A stretch of DNA of 64,000 bases, taken from Acidimicrobiales bacterium (GTDB lineage: Bacteria > Actinomycetota > Acidimicrobiia > Acidimicrobiales > UBA8592). A program made the position numbers and the translations under genes. The DNA lies in assembly GCA_013912105.1 (NCBI GenBank), contig JACERY010000001.1:62001-126000 (forward strand). Direction: 5' to 3'. Shown one piece after another: positions 9,472-18,559 of this stretch (position 1 is its first letter; every line of letters starts with the position of its first letter). A model generated the notes under the pieces. The model saw only the letters and a list, made by a program, of their open reading frames with translations, did not search any database and was not told the origin of the DNA.

Positions 9472-9900
9472 TTAGAACCCTGGCTTCCAGACCATCACAA
9501 ATAGCATTACTGCTAAGGAAAGATGCAGGACTCCTGAAAGTATTGAACCATACTTATCAGCATCTGGAAGCGTTATAAATGGAGGCTTGTACAGAAGTGC
9601 CGAAGCTCCGACAGCAGTTAGCCAAAAGACTCCGGCTAATGTAAGCCACAGTTGACTGAAATCGTAGACGTCGTCAGACATGCCAACTAGCGCCCCACCA
9701 AATACGCCACCTAGGAGCAAAGAAGGGGCGGTTACAGTTCCTAGAACATGGATAATTAGTGAAGGGTCTTCTTTCGACCTTTTGTACTTTAAAGTGACAA
9801 TCTCTGCGAAGAAAGCAGAACCTGCTCCAAGAGTTACTGACAATAAGTGAAGAAACAGAACAAGATTATACGAATTACTATTAATTACTGCCAAAGACAT
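9472..9900 (-). CDS. Small four-helix membrane protein (DUF2269-like)
   Basis: A 142-residue protein with four hydrophobic segments at about residues 12-30, 50-72, 84-104 and 118-138. It begins SYNLVLFLHLLSVTLGAGSAFFAEIV, similar to predicted integral membrane proteins of the DUF2269 type, which start with a conserved LHLLSV segment. No catalytic motif is visible and the function is unknown. The gene is convergent with parE, with 1 base between the stops, and divergent from the nuclease gene at 10046. The 145 bases between the two starts must hold promoters for both, but no clear -35/-10 pair can be named. Confidence 0.6.
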   Translation of the reverse strand: MSLAVINSNSYNLVLFLHLLSVTLGAGSAFFAEIVTLKYKRSKEDPSLIIHVLGTVTAPSLLLGGVFGGALVGMSDDVYDFSQLWLTLAGVFWLTAVGASALLYKPPFITLPDADKYGSILSGVLHLSLAVMLFVMVWKPGF

Positions 9901-10045
9901 GAGGCTCTAATTGTAGTTGGATACTTAGTAGTATTTCCATTAGTGACATGTCTCTCAATAAATACTTTTTGATGAAGAATGGAAGTGGAACTAAAAAAGT
10001 TGAACACTCGTTACCTTTGCCATGCCCAACTGATAGACATAGAGA

Positions 10046-10900
10046 ATGACTACTGGGGTTTCGGCATCTAAAGAAAGCGTCCCACCATACCTTTCACCTT
10101 CAAGTTCAAGCTTGTTTGATCAATGCGCTCTGAAATGGAAGTTTAGATATGTTGATCATCTCCCCGACCCTCCGGGCGAAGCAGCACTTCTAGGAACATT
10201 CGCCCATGAGGTTTTAGAATTCTTGTTACAAGAAAATCCTGGGAATAGGACAAAAGAAAAAGCTAAGGAGCTTGCTAGTGGCTTCTGGCCAAAGGTAGTA
10301 AAAGACCCTGATTTCTTAGCTTTAGAACTTGATGATCAGGAAATACACGAGTTCAAATGGAAAAGTTGGAATGCAATTGAAGGACTTTGGGCACTTGAAG
10401 ACCCAAGCAAAGTTAAAGTCCAAGATACGGAACGTGATGTCCGCGTCACCCTAGAAGGAGTGCCCTTTCGCGGCGTAGTTGACCGACTTGATGAAGAAGA
10501 AGGCGCTTTAATTGTTGCTGATTACAAGTCAGGTAAAGCACCAAAGAAAAGATATGCCGGCGATAAGGTTCATCAAGTTCTTCTTTATGCTGCAGCTATT
10601 CGAGAAATTGAGGGAAATTTACCGAGTAAAGCCCGATTATTATTTTTAGGACAGGAAGTAATAGAAACAGAAGTAACAGATGCAACGCTAAAAGAACCAG
10701 TGGAAAAGTTGCAAAAAATATGGAGCGAGATTAACACTGCATGCGAACTAAATGACTTTCCTGCATCGACTGGTCCTTTGTGTGCTTGGTGCCCATTCGT
10801 GTCACATTGTCCAGATGGCGAAGAAGAAGTACGACAGCGTGTTAGGAACAAACGAGTAAGACATGACGCTCCCGCATTAGCGGCGCTTGGTTTAACTTAG
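10046..10900 (+). CDS. RecB/Cas4-like PD-(D/E)XK nuclease with an iron-sulfur cluster motif
   Basis: A 284-residue protein of the PDDEXK_1 (RecB-like) family. The nuclease core is GVVDRLDEEEGALIVADYKSGK split over its two motifs: the Asp of VVDRLD, then the Asp and Lys of DYKSGK. Gln174-type QVLLYA follows. Four cysteines, Cys27 in DQCALKW and Cys246, Cys249 and Cys255 in CAWCPFVSHC, match the arrangement that clamps a [4Fe-4S] cluster in AddB, Cas4 and Dna2. It is a free-standing protein in a repair neighbourhood with mutM just downstream. No CRISPR array or other cas gene is present, so a general DNA-repair role is more likely than spacer acquisition. Confidence 0.85.
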   Translation: MTTGVSASKESVPPYLSPSSSSLFDQCALKWKFRYVDHLPDPPGEAALLGTFAHEVLEFLLQENPGNRTKEKAKELASGFWPKVVKDPDFLALELDDQEIHEFKWKSWNAIEGLWALEDPSKVKVQDTERDVRVTLEGVPFRGVVDRLDEEEGALIVADYKSGKAPKKRYAGDKVHQVLLYAAAIREIEGNLPSKARLLFLGQEVIETEVTDATLKEPVEKLQKIWSEINTACELNDFPASTGPLCAWCPFVSHCPDGEEEVRQRVRNKRVRHDAPALAALGLT

Positions 10901-10948
10901 GCGAAGAGATAATTTGTGCAGACGTAACGAAGGAAGAATACTGACAAA

Positions 10949-11740
10949 ATGCCAGAACTCCCAGAAGTTGAGTCAATACGCCGTCAACTTGTCCCGTGGT
11001 TAACTGGCCTTCAAATTATTTCATCGTGGAGTCACCCTTCTGAAAAGTTTTCGCCAGCGCTAGAAACAATTGGAATGACTATTGAGTCCGTAAACCGAAG
11101 AGGAAAATACCTGTTACTTGAACTCGACGATGAGAGGGAAATGGTGATTCATCTAGGAATGACTGGCCAATTAACACGCACAGAAAGCCTCTCTGACCCT
11201 TATCTACGCGCGTGGTGGGAGTTAGATAATCGTAGCATTCTTGGGTTTAGAGATGTTAGAAGGTTTGGCCGTATCCGTGTCGTTACCGGAAAAGATTACG
11301 AAGGAACCTTAGCTCATTTGGGGCCAGAACCATTGTCGAGCGACTTTACGCCTGAAAAGTTCTATGCCGATATGAGAAAGAGTTCACGCAAGGTAAAAAC
11401 TCAGTTACTTAGCCAGAAACCGGTTGCTGGTGTGGGCAATATCTACGCTGACGAGGCTTGCTTTCGAGCGGGAGTTTATCCGGGTTTACGAAGAGTAACT
11501 AGAAAGCAGGCAGAGAGACTTCACTTGGAAATCAAAGCAGTTCTTGAGCTTGCATTGCAAAATGGCGGGACTACTTTACGAGATTATGTAAATGCTGAGG
11601 GCGCTCAAGGAAGAAACCAAGAGTTTTTGCTTTGCTATGGAAGATCGGATGAACCTTGTTATATCTGCGGCGATATTCTAAAGCGAACTGTCATCGATGG
11701 GCGTGGGACTACATATTGTAGAGGTTGCCAAAAACGTTAA
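10949..11740 (+). CDS. mutM: Formamidopyrimidine-DNA glycosylase
   Basis: Bifunctional glycosylase/AP lyase of 263 residues that removes 8-oxoguanine and formamidopyrimidines. The N-terminus MPELPEVE carries the catalytic Pro2 and Glu3. The helix-two-turns-helix is PVAGVGNIYADEACFRAG. A Lys57-like position lies in RRGKYLL. The C-terminal zinc finger uses CYICG and CRGCQKR, with the loop ILKRTVIDGRGTTYC. The length matches the family. It follows the PD-(D/E)XK nuclease by 48 bases in the same direction. Together with nei at 899 the window holds two Fpg/Nei paralogues with different specificities. Confidence 0.95.
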   Translation: MPELPEVESIRRQLVPWLTGLQIISSWSHPSEKFSPALETIGMTIESVNRRGKYLLLELDDEREMVIHLGMTGQLTRTESLSDPYLRAWWELDNRSILGFRDVRRFGRIRVVTGKDYEGTLAHLGPEPLSSDFTPEKFYADMRKSSRKVKTQLLSQKPVAGVGNIYADEACFRAGVYPGLRRVTRKQAERLHLEIKAVLELALQNGGTTLRDYVNAEGAQGRNQEFLLCYGRSDEPCYICGDILKRTVIDGRGTTYCRGCQKR

Positions 11741-11752
11741 TGAGTGCCGATA

Positions 11753-12694
11753 TTAAAGTGTTGAAAGTCTTCTATACATAAGTTCAAAGAAGCCGACATC
11801 ATCAACGGCGGAAACCCAGAAACAGTTGGGGTCCTTTCGACGAGCACCCCAATAGTCAACAACGGTCATACCCATTGTCAAACTTGACCTAGTTTCTATT
11901 TCAACATAGACGTCTTTCCCAACATATAAATCTGGGTTGATAAGATACGCGATAGTAGCTGGGTCATGTACAGGGCTCCCTGCCATACCGTACCTTTCTA
12001 GGTCAAAGCGATTATAGAAAGAAAGTAATTGCGAAGATTTAGTTCCGACTTCTGTTCCTAGATCTTCAAGGGTTTGTATCCAATCTTGGGTCATTAAAGC
12101 TTTATGGGTCACATCTAGTGGCATAGCTACTATAGGGATACCACTGCGGTAGACGACATCAGCGGCATGAGGATCTACGTAAATATTGAATTCAGCAGCT
12201 GGCGTAATATTACCCCCGACGAAATACCCACCTCCCATACTTACTATTTTGTTAACTTTCTTTGCTATGAGAGGTTCTCTCACTAATGCCATAGCGATAT
12301 TGGTGAGTGGACCGACGGGGCAAAGGGTGATTTCTCCATCTTCTGCGCCCATTAGTGTTTCGACAAGCCAATCAACTGCATGCTGCTCTTGGAGCTGGTT
12401 TTTTGGAGCTTCCCATGTAGGGCCATCTAGCCCTGTTTCACCATGGATCGCTTCTGCGGTTACTAATTTGCGCACCATGGGTCGATCGCAGCCAGCAAAG
12501 ACCTTAATATCGCTTCGGTTTGCTAAATCGCAAATAAGAAGAGCATTTCGGGCTGTTAAATTCAATGGGACATTTCCGGCAACGCAAGTTATGCCGAGAA
12601 CATCAAGCTCAGGAGAAGCCAAAGCAAGCAATATAGCAATTGCGTCATCGTGGCCTGGATCGGTATCAATTATTATCTTCTTTTGTTCCACCAC
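11753..12694 (-). CDS. Nucleoside hydrolase (inosine/uridine-preferring type)
   Basis: A 313-residue N-ribohydrolase that splits nucleosides into base and ribose for salvage. The calcium-binding N-terminal signature DTDPGHDDA is present, as are the later Asp in SPVHDPATIAYL and the ribose-binding AEFNIYVDP. Substrate preference cannot be read with certainty. The start appears to be GTG at 12694 without a clear ribosome-binding site. The gene is divergent from htpX, with only 36 bases between the starts, so the promoters must overlap. It converges on mutM with 12 bases between stops. Confidence 0.9.
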   Translation of the reverse strand: MVEQKKIIIDTDPGHDDAIAILLALASPELDVLGITCVAGNVPLNLTARNALLICDLANRSDIKVFAGCDRPMVRKLVTAEAIHGETGLDGPTWEAPKNQLQEQHAVDWLVETLMGAEDGEITLCPVGPLTNIAMALVREPLIAKKVNKIVSMGGGYFVGGNITPAAEFNIYVDPHAADVVYRSGIPIVAMPLDVTHKALMTQDWIQTLEDLGTEVGTKSSQLLSFYNRFDLERYGMAGSPVHDPATIAYLINPDLYVGKDVYVEIETRSSLTMGMTVVDYWGARRKDPNCFWVSAVDDVGFFELMYRRLSTL

Positions 12695-12730
12695 TGCAAC
12701 TTAGCCTAGTTCGGTGCATAATGTGAACGT

Positions 12731-13684
12731 ATGACTACAGACTTTCGTGAACTCCAAAAGAAAAATAAACGAACTACCCGATGGCTTCTATTTGCTAGTT
12801 TCTTTCTGGTTTTTTTCGTTTCCTTCTTGGCGGGACTTGCATTAACTGGTTTCCTTGGTATTGGAATTTTTGCTCTTGTTTTTTCTGGAGCTTTGACTTT
12901 CTTCCAGTACCGGAAATCATCAACTCTTGCTTTGCGGGCTACCGGTGCGATTCCCGCAGACCCGGATAAGTACGCCCAACTGCATAATTTAGTTGAGGAA
13001 ATGGCTTTAGCGTCTGGTTTACCTAAACCAGACGTTTATATCGTTAATGATCCTGCGCCTAATGCTTTCGCTACGGGTAAGGATCCGGAAAACGCAGCTG
13101 TGGCTGCAACAACTGGTTTATTGGAGAAGATGGATAGGAATGAGCTACAAGGTGTTATTGCGCACGAAATGGCGCACATTCGAAATTACGATATACGCGT
13201 TATGACTGTTGCTACGGCGACTGCTGGGGCTGTAGCTATCATTGCCGATCTATTCTGGCGGATCACTTTCTGGGGTGCAATTACGGGAGGAGGTAGACGT
13301 AGAAGCAATAATCAAGGTGGTGGGCCGCAAGCTATCATTATTTTATTTGCTTTTATTTTTGTTACAGTTCTTGCCCCTATTGCTGCTGGGTTACTCAAAG
13401 CAGCAGTTAGTAGAAGTAGAGAAGAACTTGCTGATGCTACTGCTGTAGAGCTGACAAGGAACCCTTCTGGGATAAGGATGGCACTTGAGAAGTTAGACCG
13501 AGATGTAACTGTCGTGAAGAAAACATCACATGCAACAAGCCATCTCTGGATTGAGTCACCCGATGATCATGTAAAGGGTCATAAAGGAAAAAAGATGAAT
13601 GATATGTTTAATACTCATCCACCTTTATCTGAACGGATTGACTTACTTCGAAAGATGGAAGGTTTGCCACCTTACCAAGGATGA
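12731..13684 (+). CDS. htpX: HtpX-like membrane zinc metalloprotease
   Basis: A 317-residue M48B protease for quality control of membrane proteins. Two N-terminal transmembrane segments lie at residues about 18-38 and 42-57. The zinc site is HEMAHIRNYD, with the third ligand Glu in SREELADATAVEL. Two further hydrophobic segments follow the zinc motif (about 160-180 and 205-225). A CATAAT-like -10 hexamer lies only about 10 bases before the ATG, so the mRNA may have a very short leader. This is suggested by sequence only. The SDR gene begins 46 bases downstream. Confidence 0.92.
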   Translation: MTTDFRELQKKNKRTTRWLLFASFFLVFFVSFLAGLALTGFLGIGIFALVFSGALTFFQYRKSSTLALRATGAIPADPDKYAQLHNLVEEMALASGLPKPDVYIVNDPAPNAFATGKDPENAAVAATTGLLEKMDRNELQGVIAHEMAHIRNYDIRVMTVATATAGAVAIIADLFWRITFWGAITGGGRRRSNNQGGGPQAIIILFAFIFVTVLAPIAAGLLKAAVSRSREELADATAVELTRNPSGIRMALEKLDRDVTVVKKTSHATSHLWIESPDDHVKGHKGKKMNDMFNTHPPLSERIDLLRKMEGLPPYQG

Positions 13685-13730
13685 TTCGGGTGATACGGTA
13701 GTTCTACCTAAAGGAATGGAGCGTTTCATT

Positions 13731-14516
13731 ATGGGGCTTTTAACGGGACGAGTAGCAATAATTTCTGGAATCGGGCCAGGTATGGGTCGCGATGCTGCTC
13801 TTGCTTGTGTTCGTGAGGGGGCAAATGTCGTACTTGCTTCTAGAACTCCAACAAAAGTAGAAAGCGTCGCTGAAGAAGTTGAAGCTTTGGGAGGGAAGGC
13901 ATTAGCGATTCCAACTGACGTTACTGACTTGAGCCAGATTAGTGACCTTATCGAGTCAACTCTTACAGCATTCGGGAGTATTGATGTTCTAGTTAATAAT
14001 GCCTTTGCTCAACCACCGTTTGCGACTTTGGAAGAGATGGATCTTGATTCCTGGTATGCCAGTTTTGAGGTTAATTGTACTTCGGCATTGAAAATGAGTC
14101 GGGCTGTGCTTCCCTCCATGCGTCAACAAGGGAAAGGTTCAATCATTAACGTAGCAACAATGTCAATACGGAATAATAAACCGATGTTTGGTGCGTACGC
14201 TGCAGCTAAATCAGCAATGACGTCGATGACGAGGACAATGGCTAAAGAAGTTGGGCCAGACGGTATTCGTGTCAATGCTATTTGCCCAGGTTTTATTTTC
14301 GGGGATTCTGTTCAGTGGTACCTACAAAGCCTTGCTGATCAGAACGGCACAACCTATCAAGAAGAATACGATAACGTAGCAGATGAAATTGCCTTGCGAT
14401 ACATCCCTGACTCTGAACAAATCTGTGGTTCAGTCGTTTTCTTTGCGTCAGATCTATCAATTGCGTGCACTGGGACAAGCCTTGATGTCAATGGTGGGCA
14501 TTTCATGACATTCTAA
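13731..14516 (+). CDS. Short-chain dehydrogenase/reductase
   Basis: A classical SDR of 261 residues, NAD(P)-dependent. The start at 13731 was chosen because a GGAG ribosome-binding site sits 9 bases upstream and the protein then begins MGLLTGRVAIISGIGPGMG with the Rossmann glycine motif. NNAF replaces the usual NNAG. The catalytic Ser and YxxxK occur in NVATMS and YAAAKSA. The C-terminus IACTGTSLDVNGGHFM is typical of beta-ketoacyl-ACP-reductase-like SDRs. Its substrate is unknown. The end overlaps the convergent PhyH-type gene by 4 bases. Confidence 0.88.
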   Translation: MGLLTGRVAIISGIGPGMGRDAALACVREGANVVLASRTPTKVESVAEEVEALGGKALAIPTDVTDLSQISDLIESTLTAFGSIDVLVNNAFAQPPFATLEEMDLDSWYASFEVNCTSALKMSRAVLPSMRQQGKGSIINVATMSIRNNKPMFGAYAAAKSAMTSMTRTMAKEVGPDGIRVNAICPGFIFGDSVQWYLQSLADQNGTTYQEEYDNVADEIALRYIPDSEQICGSVVFFASDLSIACTGTSLDVNGGHFMTF

Positions 14517-15304
14517 ATCGTTGTTTCTATCTCAGGGAATAATTCATGATTCATTGGTTCTCCAGGAGTTAATTCATGCTCTAGCCCTGGGAACGGTGGT
14601 GACGTGGGTCCGGGACGAGTTGCGTATACGGCGTCATCACCTAACCAGCGCGCTGCAAATGCCCGACGACGGTTAGCAGTTCCACCGGCGGCATGTAGCG
14701 TCCTCATATGGAACACGATGACGTCACCTGGGTTCATTTCCCACGACCGGATTTCATGTTTGGAAGCCAATTCTGATATTTCTGGTAAGTCAGAAAATCC
14801 CCTGTAATCATAGGACTCGTGATCCTGAAATCGTTTAGGGGCATAAAGAGGACCCAGGTGAGAGCCAGCAAGGAATTTCATTGCTGATTCTCTCGTGATT
14901 GTGTCTAGAGGGACCCAAGTTGACACGAGTTGATTACCATTTACACAGTAGTAAGGCTGATCGTGGTGCCATGGTGTTTCCTCACCTGTGTGAGCTTCTT
15001 TCACCAGAACATGTTCATGAAATAGTCTGACTTTTTCTGATTGCATTATTTGCTTCGCTATTAAAGCAAGCGGTGAGTTGAAAAGAACGAATTTGTATTC
15101 GTTTATTCGTTGCCAATTGCAGTAATCATCCCAGAATTCACCGGGATCGCCTGGCTCTGTATAATCACAAGCCCACGGACCGCGACTTCTTTTATTACGA
15201 TCAATGCCCCTTGCCAACAAGTCAAGCCATTTCTGTTCAAGAACATTCTGAATCAGAATCGCTCCATCTCTTTGGAATACAGTTACATCTTCGCTAGTCA
15301 ACAC
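14513..15304 (-). CDS. Phytanoyl-CoA dioxygenase (PhyH) family protein
   Basis: A non-heme Fe(II)/2-oxoglutarate-dependent oxygenase of 263 residues. The facial triad is visible as His and Asp in PWHHDQPYY and a distal His in MRTLHAAGG. The 2-oxoglutarate-binding Arg is in NRRRAFAARW. Family members hydroxylate a wide range of small molecules, including phytanoyl-CoA and natural-product intermediates. No substrate can be assigned. The start appears to be GTG at 15304. It lies convergent to and overlapping the SDR gene, and upstream of nothing obviously related. Confidence 0.88.
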   Translation of the reverse strand: MLTSEDVTVFQRDGAILIQNVLEQKWLDLLARGIDRNKRSRGPWACDYTEPGDPGEFWDDYCNWQRINEYKFVLFNSPLALIAKQIMQSEKVRLFHEHVLVKEAHTGEETPWHHDQPYYCVNGNQLVSTWVPLDTITRESAMKFLAGSHLGPLYAPKRFQDHESYDYRGFSDLPEISELASKHEIRSWEMNPGDVIVFHMRTLHAAGGTANRRRAFAARWLGDDAVYATRPGPTSPPFPGLEHELTPGEPMNHELFPEIETTI

Positions 15305-15340
15305 GCTTTTAGTGTACGAGATTGCTTGATTTGATAGTTG

Positions 15341-16009
15341 TTATTCGTCAGTGTTGGTGGCAAACGGAAGTCCTGCGAGATGAGCGTGGTCGTTGTATCG
15401 TATTAGGGTCCACCGTCCTCTGATAGTTTCTGTGTCATCTACGAGGAATTCAGTTAGTGACGTGTTCAGAGTCCAAAGGTCAAATTGGCCTCTTCGCGGA
15501 AGGTCAAGGAGTTGACGAATCGCAACGTCAATAACTCCACCATGGCAGACAATCATAATTGTTTCTCCAACATGTTGAGCAATGAGATTTTCTAATGCTG
15601 CAGAAACACGATAATGAAACCCTGAGAGACTTTCTGCACCAGGTGCGAACTCACTATGAGGTCTTCCGTGATAGTCGCTTTTACCGAAAATATCTTCTAA
15701 CTCTTCATAAGGCTTTCCATCTGCTTCGCCTGGCCTGTGTTCTACGAGTTCTGAATCTAGGTGAAGCTTGTTTAAATTTAGAGCGGGTTTAATGATTTCA
15801 GCGGTTTCCATTGCTCGTGGCATGGTGCTTGCATATAGGTAGTCGACCTTTGCTTTTTCTTCTTCTAATCTGTTGCGAAGTGCCTTTGCCTGCTGTTGGC
15901 CGAGTTCGCTTAATCCTGTGCAGCTTTTTTCTCCGCCTAGGATTCGTTGAACGGTTACGTTAGATTCTCCGTGCCTGATCAGGATTACACGGGTTTTTTT
16001 ATCAATCAT
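15341..16009 (-). CDS. Histidine phosphatase family protein (phosphoglycerate-mutase-like)
   Basis: A 222-residue member of the 2H phosphatase superfamily. The phospho-histidine motif is LIRHGESN near the N-terminus, and the second catalytic His is in IMIVCHGGVI. Loop residues LGGEKSCTGLSELGQQQA follow the usual cofactor-independent PGM/phosphatase pattern. It is shorter than glycolytic dPGM (about 250 residues) and is more likely a broad or specific phosphatase; the substrate is not determinable. A methionine aminopeptidase gene lies just upstream on the same strand, with 58 bases between them. Confidence 0.88.
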   Translation of the reverse strand: MIDKKTRVILIRHGESNVTVQRILGGEKSCTGLSELGQQQAKALRNRLEEEKAKVDYLYASTMPRAMETAEIIKPALNLNKLHLDSELVEHRPGEADGKPYEELEDIFGKSDYHGRPHSEFAPGAESLSGFHYRVSAALENLIAQHVGETIMIVCHGGVIDVAIRQLLDLPRRGQFDLWTLNTSLTEFLVDDTETIRGRWTLIRYNDHAHLAGLPFATNTDE

Positions 16010-16067
16010 GATTCTATTTTCTCTTTCTGTTTTAAGATTTTACAAACCGTAAGCTTTTTGTGTGTTG

Positions 16068-16994
16068 TCAGTCCGCAAAGTATTCTGATGGGATTGTGCC
16101 GGAGGATGTTTTGGTCATTATCTCAAACCCGTCATCAGTCACAATCAAAGTATGTTCAAATTGCGCGGAACGTCTTCCGTCAGTTGTAACTACTGTCCAT
16201 GTGTCGTCCCACATTTGTAAAGTGTGCCCACCGAGGTTCAGCATGGGCTCAATTGTGAAACTCATTCCGGTAACGAGCTCAGTTGTTGCTCTTCGGTCGT
16301 AATAATGCGGGATAGCTAATGAACTATGAAATTCAGGACCCACTCCATGACCTATAAATTCCCTAACGACACTTAATTGGTTAGAGTGGGCGTGTTTTTC
16401 TATAGCTTTTCCTATATCACAGACTCTGGAACCGTTTCTGACTGAATCCATTCCTTTGTAGAGTGCTGCCCTTGTAACATCAACTAAATGCTGACTGTGT
16501 TCATCGACCTCTCCTACCAAAAAAGTTACTGAGGTGTCTCCATGAACGCCTTCGTAAAACACGGTGACGTCGATGTTGACAATATCCCCTTCCTGCAATT
16601 GTCTACTGTCAGGGATGCCATGACAAACAACTTCATTTACTGACGTGCAGATAGATTTCCTAAAACCTCTATAATTTAAGGGACTAGGATAAGCGCCTTG
16701 ACGGATAATTTCGTCATGGGCTATTTCATCAAGTTTGTCAGTTGAAATACCGGCCGTTACTTTCTCTCCCACATGAAGAAGAACTTCTGCTGCTATGGCT
16801 CCGGCCTTTCTCATAGACTTAATTTCACTACTCGTTCGGGTGAGAGGAAGTATGGAAGGCCCTGGATCGCCAGTTAATGCGTAAGGTGGTCTCGCTATGG
16901 TGCCAGGTACATTACGTTTAGGGCTGATAAGGCCCTGTTGAACAGGCGGAAGTGATGCCGGGACTTTAGGAGTTTTTGTCTTACGCTTTGCCAT
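16068..16994 (-). CDS. map: Methionine aminopeptidase, type I with an N-terminal extension
   Basis: Removes the initiator Met from nascent proteins; 308 residues. The five metal ligands are seen in NIDVTVFYEGVHGDTS (two Asp), GHGVGPEFH (His), FTIEPML (Glu) and QFEHTL (Glu). The first about 45 residues (PKVPASLPPVQQG, then SPKRNVPGTIARPPY) are Pro- and Lys-rich and lie before the catalytic core. This extension resembles that of mycobacterial MapB (type Ic), where a PxxP linker contacts the ribosome. This is one of the actinobacterial hallmarks of the window. Confidence 0.95.
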   Translation of the reverse strand: MAKRKTKTPKVPASLPPVQQGLISPKRNVPGTIARPPYALTGDPGPSILPLTRTSSEIKSMRKAGAIAAEVLLHVGEKVTAGISTDKLDEIAHDEIIRQGAYPSPLNYRGFRKSICTSVNEVVCHGIPDSRQLQEGDIVNIDVTVFYEGVHGDTSVTFLVGEVDEHSQHLVDVTRAALYKGMDSVRNGSRVCDIGKAIEKHAHSNQLSVVREFIGHGVGPEFHSSLAIPHYYDRRATTELVTGMSFTIEPMLNLGGHTLQMWDDTWTVVTTDGRRSAQFEHTLIVTDDGFEIMTKTSSGTIPSEYFAD

Positions 16995-17035
16995 AGTTCT
17001 AGGGTACCGGAGTTGCTATCACGATGGTGTTGCGT

Positions 17036-17491
17036 TTACGCAAGGAATCTACTGATACTTTCAACAACACAAGCGGGCTTAGTATTATTTTCGATTTCTA
17101 CGGTAAGAACAACTACCACCTGTACGCCGCCTGGTATTTCTGTTACTTCTGAGATCACGCCATGCCCTCGAACACGTGAATTTACAGTTACTGGACTTGG
17201 AAATCGAACCTTATTCACACCGTAATTTATACCCATTGATACTTGAGAGACTTGCAAAAGATCGGGAAGAAAGAGGTTAGTTAGTGAAAGCGTCAGATAC
17301 CCATGAGCGATTGGGGCTCCAAAGGGTCCTTCTTTGGCTTTGTCAGGGTCTACGTGGATCCATTGGTGATCTCCAGTCGCTTCAGCAAAAAGATTGATTC
17401 GCTCTTGAGTGATTCCTTGCCAGTCTGTAACCCCTAGGTCGGTTCCTTCTTCTCCAAGCAAGTCGTGAGGGGTATTAAAGATCATCGTCAT
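17036..17491 (-). CDS. MaoC-like (R)-specific enoyl-CoA hydratase
   Basis: A single-hotdog hydratase of about 151 residues acting on enoyl-CoA or enoyl-ACP. The hydratase-2 signature reads GDHQWIHVDPDKA then GPFGAPIAHGYLTLSL, with catalytic Asp and His in DHQWIH. The start is uncertain. ATG at 17491 (MTMIFNTP) matches the family N-terminus and is used here. An in-frame GTG at 17515 would add eight residues, and neither has a good ribosome-binding site. It is divergent from the CDF transporter and may take part in fatty-acid or mycolic-type lipid metabolism. Confidence 0.88.
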   Translation of the reverse strand: MTMIFNTPHDLLGEEGTDLGVTDWQGITQERINLFAEATGDHQWIHVDPDKAKEGPFGAPIAHGYLTLSLTNLFLPDLLQVSQVSMGINYGVNKVRFPSPVTVNSRVRGHGVISEVTEIPGGVQVVVVLTVEIENNTKPACVVESISRFLA

Positions 17492-17564
17492 GAGACGAAG
17501 GCTAGCCCAATACACTCCATCTTAGAGAATTTATACTTTAGAGATCACGAATGGGAGGAAAGGT

Positions 17565-18485
17565 ATGGCAGCAACCGGAGGAACAAAAACAATTGTTACG
17601 GCTTTAGTGGCTAATTTTACAATCGCCGTTGCTAAATTCTTTGGCTTTATTATTACGAGTTCTTCAGCGATGCTTGCGGAAGCTGTGCATAGTGTTGCGG
17701 ATACAAGTAATCAAGCTTTACTTCTTCTTGGTAAAAAGCGTTCAGAAAAATTGCCATCTGAAATGCGACAATTTGGTTTTGGTAGAGAACGTTTCTTTTG
17801 GGCTTTTGTCGTTTCACTTGTCCTTTTTTCTCTTGGGTCGATGTATGCAATTTATGAGGGTATTGAAAAGATTAGGCATCCTCACGAAATCGACTCTTTA
17901 TGGTGGGCTTTAGCTATTTTACTATTTGCTATGTTCATGGAGGGTTACGCATTTCGAACAGCTGTTACAGAATCTCGACACTATAAAGGAAACCATAGTT
18001 GGAAAAGTTTCATTCGCAGATCACGTATTCCTGAGTTGCCGGTTGTTTTACTTGAGGATTTTGGTGCTCTTATGGGCCTTGTATTTGCGTTTATCTGTGT
18101 TTTGATAGCTGATACAACAGGTAATGCTGTGTGGGATGGCATTGGAACATTGTCTATTGGTATTTTGCTCGGTTTAATCGCTGTTGTTCTCGCTATAGAA
18201 ACTAAGAGCCTTTTAATCGGGGAAGGAGCCCTGCCTGAACAAACCAAAAAAATTGAAGACGCTATCACGGGGTCAGATCATGTCGTTCGTCTTATTGAAA
18301 TGCGCACGGAGTATCTCGGACCAGAAACGCTTTTAATCGCTGCCAAAATAGAGTTTAAAGATAATTTTTCTTCTTCTGGAATCAGCGACGCTGTAGATGC
18401 GGTTGAAGAAAGAATTCGCTCTGTGGAACCACTTGCCAAAATTATCTACCTTGAGCCAGATACCTTCGATGAGGTTAATGCTTGA
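17565..18485 (+). CDS. Cation diffusion facilitator family transporter
   Basis: A divalent-metal/proton antiporter of 306 residues. Six hydrophobic segments occur in the first 210 residues, followed by a C-terminal cytoplasmic ferredoxin-like domain of about 90 residues. The metal site of helix 2 is intact (HSVADTSNQ). The equivalent site in helix 5 reads LLEDFGALMG, with Asp where many CDF zinc pumps have His, and it lacks the second Asp. That pattern resembles the ZnT9/SLC30A9-like subgroup, and the transported metal is therefore uncertain. A strong ribosome-binding site (GGGAGGAAAGG) precedes the ATG. Confidence 0.88.
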   Translation: MAATGGTKTIVTALVANFTIAVAKFFGFIITSSSAMLAEAVHSVADTSNQALLLLGKKRSEKLPSEMRQFGFGRERFFWAFVVSLVLFSLGSMYAIYEGIEKIRHPHEIDSLWWALAILLFAMFMEGYAFRTAVTESRHYKGNHSWKSFIRRSRIPELPVVLLEDFGALMGLVFAFICVLIADTTGNAVWDGIGTLSIGILLGLIAVVLAIETKSLLIGEGALPEQTKKIEDAITGSDHVVRLIEMRTEYLGPETLLIAAKIEFKDNFSSSGISDAVDAVEERIRSVEPLAKIIYLEPDTFDEVNA

Positions 18486-18559
18486 ACCGATAGGCGAGTT
18501 TTTCGTTTTCTTTTTCTCTAGCGTGTGTTACTTGGCTTTGTTCCTCTAGGCTCAGTGTC

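Noticed and set aside
10046..10900. Cas4 as part of a CRISPR system
   Set aside because: No repeat-spacer array and no other cas gene in the window; iron-sulfur RecB-like nucleases of this kind are common repair proteins.
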